From positions 1-26,548 of the forward strand of contig CAZFQG010000077.1 in NCBI GenBank assembly GCA_964520785.1: a stretch of DNA of 26,548 nucleotides. The letters are read 5' to 3'. Shown one piece after another: positions 23,083-26,548 of the stretch (position 1 is its first letter; each line of letters opens with the position of its first letter). The notes below the pieces were generated by a model. It made no database searches. It was given only the letters and a program-made list of their open reading frames with translations, and was not told the origin of the DNA. Both the position numbers and the translations under genes were made by a program. Source of the DNA: CAZFQG01 sp964520785 (lineage in GTDB: Bacteria > Planctomycetota > Planctomycetia > Pirellulales > Thermoguttaceae).

Positions 23083-25320
23083 ATGACCTTCGGTTTCCCC
23101 CTCTTCCTTGCCGCCGCCTTGGCCGCCGTGGTTCCGGTGATCTTGCATTTGATCAACCGGCGGAGGGCGAAGCAGTTGCCGTTCGCGACGCTGCGGTTCT
23201 TGCGGATCAGCGTTCAGAGAACGCGGCGACGGAAGCGGATTCATGATCTTCTCCTGATGCTCCTGCGGATGGCGGTCCTCATTCTTCTCGCCGTCGGGCT
23301 GGCCAAGCCGACGCTGACAAGCCTGAAGTCGCTTTTCGGGGCCGGCTCCGAGACGGCGATGGCGGTCATCCTCGACAATTCCGCCAGCATGGGGCTTCTG
23401 GACCAGGGGGGGGAACGCTTCGAAACGGCCCGCAGCGCGGCGCTGCAAATCCTCAACGAGGCCAAGGACGGGGACCAGACGACCCTGTTTCTGTCCGGCG
23501 GGCCGGCGTTTCCCGAGCAGGGCCGCCTCGACCGGACCGGAGAAAAAGTTCGGCAGATACTCCAGGCGTGCGGTCCGAGCTACGAAAAAGCCGATTTGGG
23601 GATCCTCGTCCGCCAGGCTAAAACGCTTCTCGCCGAATCGCGGGCCGTCAACAAATATGTCTTCGTCATCACCGACATGCAGGCCCTCTCCTGGGAAGGG
23701 CTGGAAGCCACGAAAGAACCGGACGCCGTCGCGGAGAACGAGTACACGGATCCCGAGGACGAGATTCCGGTTATCGTCGTTGACTGCAACCGCGCCCCGA
23801 AGCCGAACGTGGCGGTTACCGGAGTCGAACTGAAGGCTCCGGTACCGATCACCGGCATTCCGGTGAAGGCGGCGGTCGAGCTGTTCAATTCGTCGACCGT
23901 GGAGCAGAAGCGCCACCTGGAACTCTTCGTCAACGGCGGGAAGAAGGCTGATAGCGAGGTGATTACGATTCCGCCGGAGGAGCGGGCCGCGCACGAGTTC
24001 GACTTCGCGTTCGACCGCGGCGGCTTACAGCGATGCGAGGTACGGCTGGTTGGCACGGACGGTTCCAAACTGGACGACCGGCGGTTCTTTTCCGCGACCA
24101 TCGATCAGGGAATCCCGGTGGCGATCGTCAAAGCGAGGAATCACGAGATTCCCTACCTCGAAGACACGTTTTATCTGCAGAGGGCCCTGACCCCGGTCCG
24201 CTCCGAAAACTGGGCCCTGCGGGTGACGATGCTGACGGCGGAGGAACTCATCAGTGAACCGCTGGGTCCCTATACGGTCGTCTACTGCGTGAACCTGCCC
24301 GCCCCGGATGCCGACACGGCCGCGCGGTTGCGCCAGTACGTCGAACAAGGGGGCAACCTCGCGTGGATCGCCGGCGAAAACGTCGATCCGATAGCCTACA
24401 GCACGATGGACGAAGAGGCCGGCCGGTCCCTCTTGCCGGCGCCGATTTTGGATACACGCACGGCCGATGCCGCCGAAGATCGCGATAGCTGGCACGTGGC
24501 TTCTCTCAGCGCCGACCATCCCGCCATGCGGCTCTTCCTCGAACCGGCTTCGCTCTACACTTCCGTCCTGGTCTATAAATTCGTCGCCATCGACGAAAAC
24601 GTCGCGGCCGACGGCGAGAGTGGGGGCGCTAGAGTACTCATGCGTCTGGACGACGGGTCTCCCCTCTTGCTCTCGCGGAACGTCCAGAGGGGCCGGGTCT
24701 TGTTTCTCGCGACGAGCGTCCACGTCGGCTGGACCAACCTGCCGCTTCGCCCCCTTTTCCTGCCCCTTTGGGCGCAGCTTACGTTCGAGCTGGCCGGCGT
24801 GGAACAAGCGAAGCACCGGGTCATTGCCGGCGCGCCGCTGGCACTTCCCTTCGCCGAACAAACGGAGCCCCTCTCCGTGGAAGTCCTTACCCCCGGTGGA
24901 GCGACGATCCGCCGCGAGACGGAAGCCCTCGAAGGGGGTGGGCAGGTCTTCCGATTCCCGGAGACGCACGAGATCGGCATCTACCGGCTCCGCCCCTTGA
25001 AAGGGACCGGAAAGGACGAAGTCGCCTTCTCCGTGAACATCGACCCCGACGAGGCAAGGCTGGAGACCATCGATCCCGAAACACTGAAGGGGCGTCTCGG
25101 CCCCGACCCGGTCCTCTTCGCCGAGAACCCCGACGACCTCGCCTCGACGTTCGCGGAACTCCGCGAAGGCAAAAGCCTTTGGAGCCTTTTCCTCGGCTGT
25201 GTCCTCGCGTGCCTGGTCTTTGAAACGCTCATCAGCAATCAGATGAGCCCCAAGGAGGAAGAAGATGTCCCGCGCGACGTCCCGCCCGGAATGCGGCGGC
25301 TGGCGAGGAAAAAGGAATAG
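23083..25320 (+). CDS. BatA-type membrane protein with vWA and glutamine-amidotransferase-like domains
   Basis: The 745-residue protein opens with the BatA N-terminal double-transmembrane domain (PF07584): FPLFLAAALAAVVPVILHL (5-23), INRRRAKQLPFATLRFL, and a second helix RMAVLILLAVGLAKP. A vWA domain follows with the MIDAS-like DNSASM at 98-103. The middle is beta-rich (about 240-350). A class I amidotransferase-like segment (about 390-560) includes YVEQGGNLAWIAGENV and DHPAMRLF. A last membrane segment, LFLGCVLACLVFETLI, sits near the C-terminus before a short charged cytoplasmic tail. This is a common planctomycete architecture. The large middle part is probably periplasmic. It is likely co-transcribed with the DUF58 gene. 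The physiological target is unknown. Confidence 0.88.
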   Translation: MTFGFPLFLAAALAAVVPVILHLINRRRAKQLPFATLRFLRISVQRTRRRKRIHDLLLMLLRMAVLILLAVGLAKPTLTSLKSLFGAGSETAMAVILDNSASMGLLDQGGERFETARSAALQILNEAKDGDQTTLFLSGGPAFPEQGRLDRTGEKVRQILQACGPSYEKADLGILVRQAKTLLAESRAVNKYVFVITDMQALSWEGLEATKEPDAVAENEYTDPEDEIPVIVVDCNRAPKPNVAVTGVELKAPVPITGIPVKAAVELFNSSTVEQKRHLELFVNGGKKADSEVITIPPEERAAHEFDFAFDRGGLQRCEVRLVGTDGSKLDDRRFFSATIDQGIPVAIVKARNHEIPYLEDTFYLQRALTPVRSENWALRVTMLTAEELISEPLGPYTVVYCVNLPAPDADTAARLRQYVEQGGNLAWIAGENVDPIAYSTMDEEAGRSLLPAPILDTRTADAAEDRDSWHVASLSADHPAMRLFLEPASLYTSVLVYKFVAIDENVAADGESGGARVLMRLDDGSPLLLSRNVQRGRVLFLATSVHVGWTNLPLRPLFLPLWAQLTFELAGVEQAKHRVIAGAPLALPFAEQTEPLSVEVLTPGGATIRRETEALEGGGQVFRFPETHEIGIYRLRPLKGTGKDEVAFSVNIDPDEARLETIDPETLKGRLGPDPVLFAENPDDLASTFAELREGKSLWSLFLGCVLACLVFETLISNQMSPKEEEDVPRDVPPGMRRLARKKE

Positions 25321-25393
25321 CTTCCCCGCATAGGGCGATGCGCCGGCGGCGGACATCCCGACCGGCCGCCGAATCCCGATCTCGGGTCGCGTC

Positions 25394-25422
25394 TTTCGCC
25401 CTCGTTTTCCCATTGGTATAAT
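25394..25422 (+). promoter_or_regulatory. Putative promoter with consensus TATAAT for the terminal gene
   Basis: A perfect TATAAT lies at 25417-25422. At 17 bases upstream is TTTCGC (25394-25399), a weak -35 box. The start codon of the next gene is 58 bases downstream of the -10 box. Confidence 0.5.
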
Positions 25423-25433
25423 ACACCGTCTCC

Positions 25434-25462
25434 CCCCTTTGCCATCCACCCCTTTGCCATCC
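25434..25462 (+). repeat. Two exact tandem copies of a 14-base unit
   Basis: CCCCTTTGCCATCC occurs at 25434-25447 and again at 25449-25462, one base apart. It falls in the predicted 5' leader of the following gene, between the -10 box and the start codon. It could be a slippage product or a paired regulator site; two copies alone do not decide. Confidence 0.5.
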
Positions 25463-25479
25463 CCGCCTGAAGTGCTCCC

Positions 25480-26548
25480 ATGCGCCTTGTTCACCTCCCG
25501 CTTCGATTTGCCCTGTTGCTGCTCACCACGAATAGCCTCGCCGAGGAGCCGCTCGGCAAGCGACCTTACGAAATGGACTGGGCCGGACGAACCCAGCCGC
25601 AGCACGTCCCAGCGGTCGATTTCGAGTCTCTTGAGGGATGGAGCGTCGAGGCGAAGGACGCGGTCGCCTCGTTCGAACGGACCCGCCAGCAGCAACTGTG
25701 GGACACATACGTCGGCAAGCTGACCTACCGCCGCGACGGGAAGCAGCCGACCGTGGAAATCCGGCCGCCCAAACCGCTTGCCGTCGAGGGGCCGTTCGAC
25801 TGCGTTTCGCTCTGGGTGTACGGCAACAATTGGGCATGGGTACCGGACCCAAGCACTCCCCAGGTGAATCTCGACGTCCTCCTCCGGGCCAAGGACGGAG
25901 GGCTGGTCGCCGTTCCGCTGGGGAACGTCCGCTGGCGGGAATGGTGGTTCCTTCGCCGCAAGCTCTCGCCGGAGCAGGTCGCCCAATTGTCCGACGGTGC
26001 GACGTTCGAAGGGATCCGCGTCACGAACGGCCGCAATACCGAGGACCGGGTCTTGTTTTTCGACAACTTGGCGTTCTACAAGGAGGCGCTCCCTCCCCTC
26101 ACGTTCGAGCCTCGTCCCAGGCGGAACCTGACGCTGCCCGAGGGGCAAACCACGGGCACGAACACCGGCCCCGGCGTGTTGCCGTTCCCGAACCGCGAGG
26201 AGACGATCCTGCCGACGAATTTGGCGAAGGAGTCCAAGGGGACGCTTGAAGTGGAAGAGGGCCGTTACGCGTTCCGGTACGCCGGCGACGACGGTGAACT
26301 CGTCTACGTCTACGCGCCGAAGTCGGGCGGGCTGGACGACGTTACGGCCCAGTGGAAGGGCCGGGGGGAGCCGCTGCGACCGCTTTCCGGCGGTGGGGTT
26401 TGGTTCGTCGGCCCAAATGGACAGCCGATCCGACCGGAGAAACTCGAACTCACGGAATGCACCGCGGAGGGCGACACCGTCACCGCCGCCTGGAAGGCCC
26501 ACTGGCAAGGCAACGCGGCCGACGTGAAGTACACGCTGCGACTCTGGG
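25480..26548 (+). CDS. Secreted carbohydrate-active-like protein of unknown function, runs off the window
   Basis: The frame from ATG 25480 is open to the window end (356 complete codons, no stop), so only the N-terminal part is seen. A signal peptide is evident (LPLRFALLLLTTNSLAEE, likely cleavage after the SLA). The next ~190 residues resemble a carbohydrate-binding-like beta-sandwich: VDFESLEGWSVEAKD, FDCVSLWVYGNNW, VLFFDNLAFYKE. The following part (from about 230) is beta-rich (YAFRYAGDDGELVYVYAP) and may begin a catalytic region, as in long planctomycete glycosidase-like proteins. The enzyme class cannot be named from this part. Upstream are a TATAAT promoter and the tandem 14-base repeat. 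No clear Shine-Dalgarno precedes the start. Confidence 0.75.
   Translation, partial: MRLVHLPLRFALLLLTTNSLAEEPLGKRPYEMDWAGRTQPQHVPAVDFESLEGWSVEAKDAVASFERTRQQQLWDTYVGKLTYRRDGKQPTVEIRPPKPLAVEGPFDCVSLWVYGNNWAWVPDPSTPQVNLDVLLRAKDGGLVAVPLGNVRWREWWFLRRKLSPEQVAQLSDGATFEGIRVTNGRNTEDRVLFFDNLAFYKEALPPLTFEPRPRRNLTLPEGQTTGTNTGPGVLPFPNREETILPTNLAKESKGTLEVEEGRYAFRYAGDDGELVYVYAPKSGGLDDVTAQWKGRGEPLRPLSGGGVWFVGPNGQPIRPEKLELTECTAEGDTVTAAWKAHWQGNAADVKYTLRLW

Noticed and set aside
24025..26508. An 827-codon open frame on the minus strand across the BatA gene and the terminal gene
   Set aside because: It is antisense to two well-supported coding regions, spans their promoter region, is rich in Arg/Gly/Pro as expected of a high-GC mirror frame, and shows no recognisable domain.

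Overview
The window looks like ordinary chromosome from a high-GC member of the Planctomycetota or a close relative. The evidence is indirect: several secreted glycosidase-like or carbohydrate-binding proteins that resemble planctomycete paralogues, an exported isoaspartyl methyltransferase with an added beta-rich domain, a secreted YVTN beta-propeller, a DUF58/BatA-type von Willebrand pair, and a remnant of the Rpn/YhgA nuclease family. No rRNA, tRNA, CRISPR array, phage block or complete insertion sequence was seen.

Layout. Positions 1-289 hold no gene but have hairpins and GGGGTCAG-like motifs. On the minus strand, folE (GTP cyclohydrolase I) is followed with a one-base overlap by a 969-residue FAD plus iron-sulfur dehydrogenase (290-3855). 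Positions 4014-5926, also minus, carry a secreted small protein, an HELWH metallopeptidase-like protein and a SAM methyltransferase. A non-coding stretch with a fragment resembling the C-terminus of a short-chain dehydrogenase precedes the exported isoaspartyl methyltransferase (6537-7769, plus). Convergent to it are the secreted beta-propeller (7960-8973) and a probably truncated secreted protein (9012-10295). Then come a tandem GNAT acetyltransferase, an enolase-superfamily OSBS/N-acylamino acid racemase homologue and trpE (10394-14097, minus).

trpE and the McsA-like zinc protein (14313-14831, plus) diverge from a shared intergenic region with back-to-back promoters. After a stem-loop and a decayed Rpn-type gene, a plus-strand run encodes an LPG-synthase-type flippase-like membrane protein, a GT2 glycosyltransferase, a GT39-like membrane glycosyltransferase (ATGA overlap) and a large secreted glycoside hydrolase (15421-21631). 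This reads as a polyprenyl-phosphate-sugar glycan module. A near-consensus promoter then drives a DUF58 protein and a BatA-type membrane protein (22093-25320). The window ends inside another secreted carbohydrate-binding-like protein.

No wholly new defence or mobile system is evident. The most interesting observations are: the enolase-superfamily enzyme paired with a GNAT enzyme, as in N-succinylamino acid racemase pathways but with altered active-site residues; the exported protein-repair methyltransferase, which needs a cofactor not normally found outside the cytoplasm; the glycan-assembly cluster; and several gene remnants.
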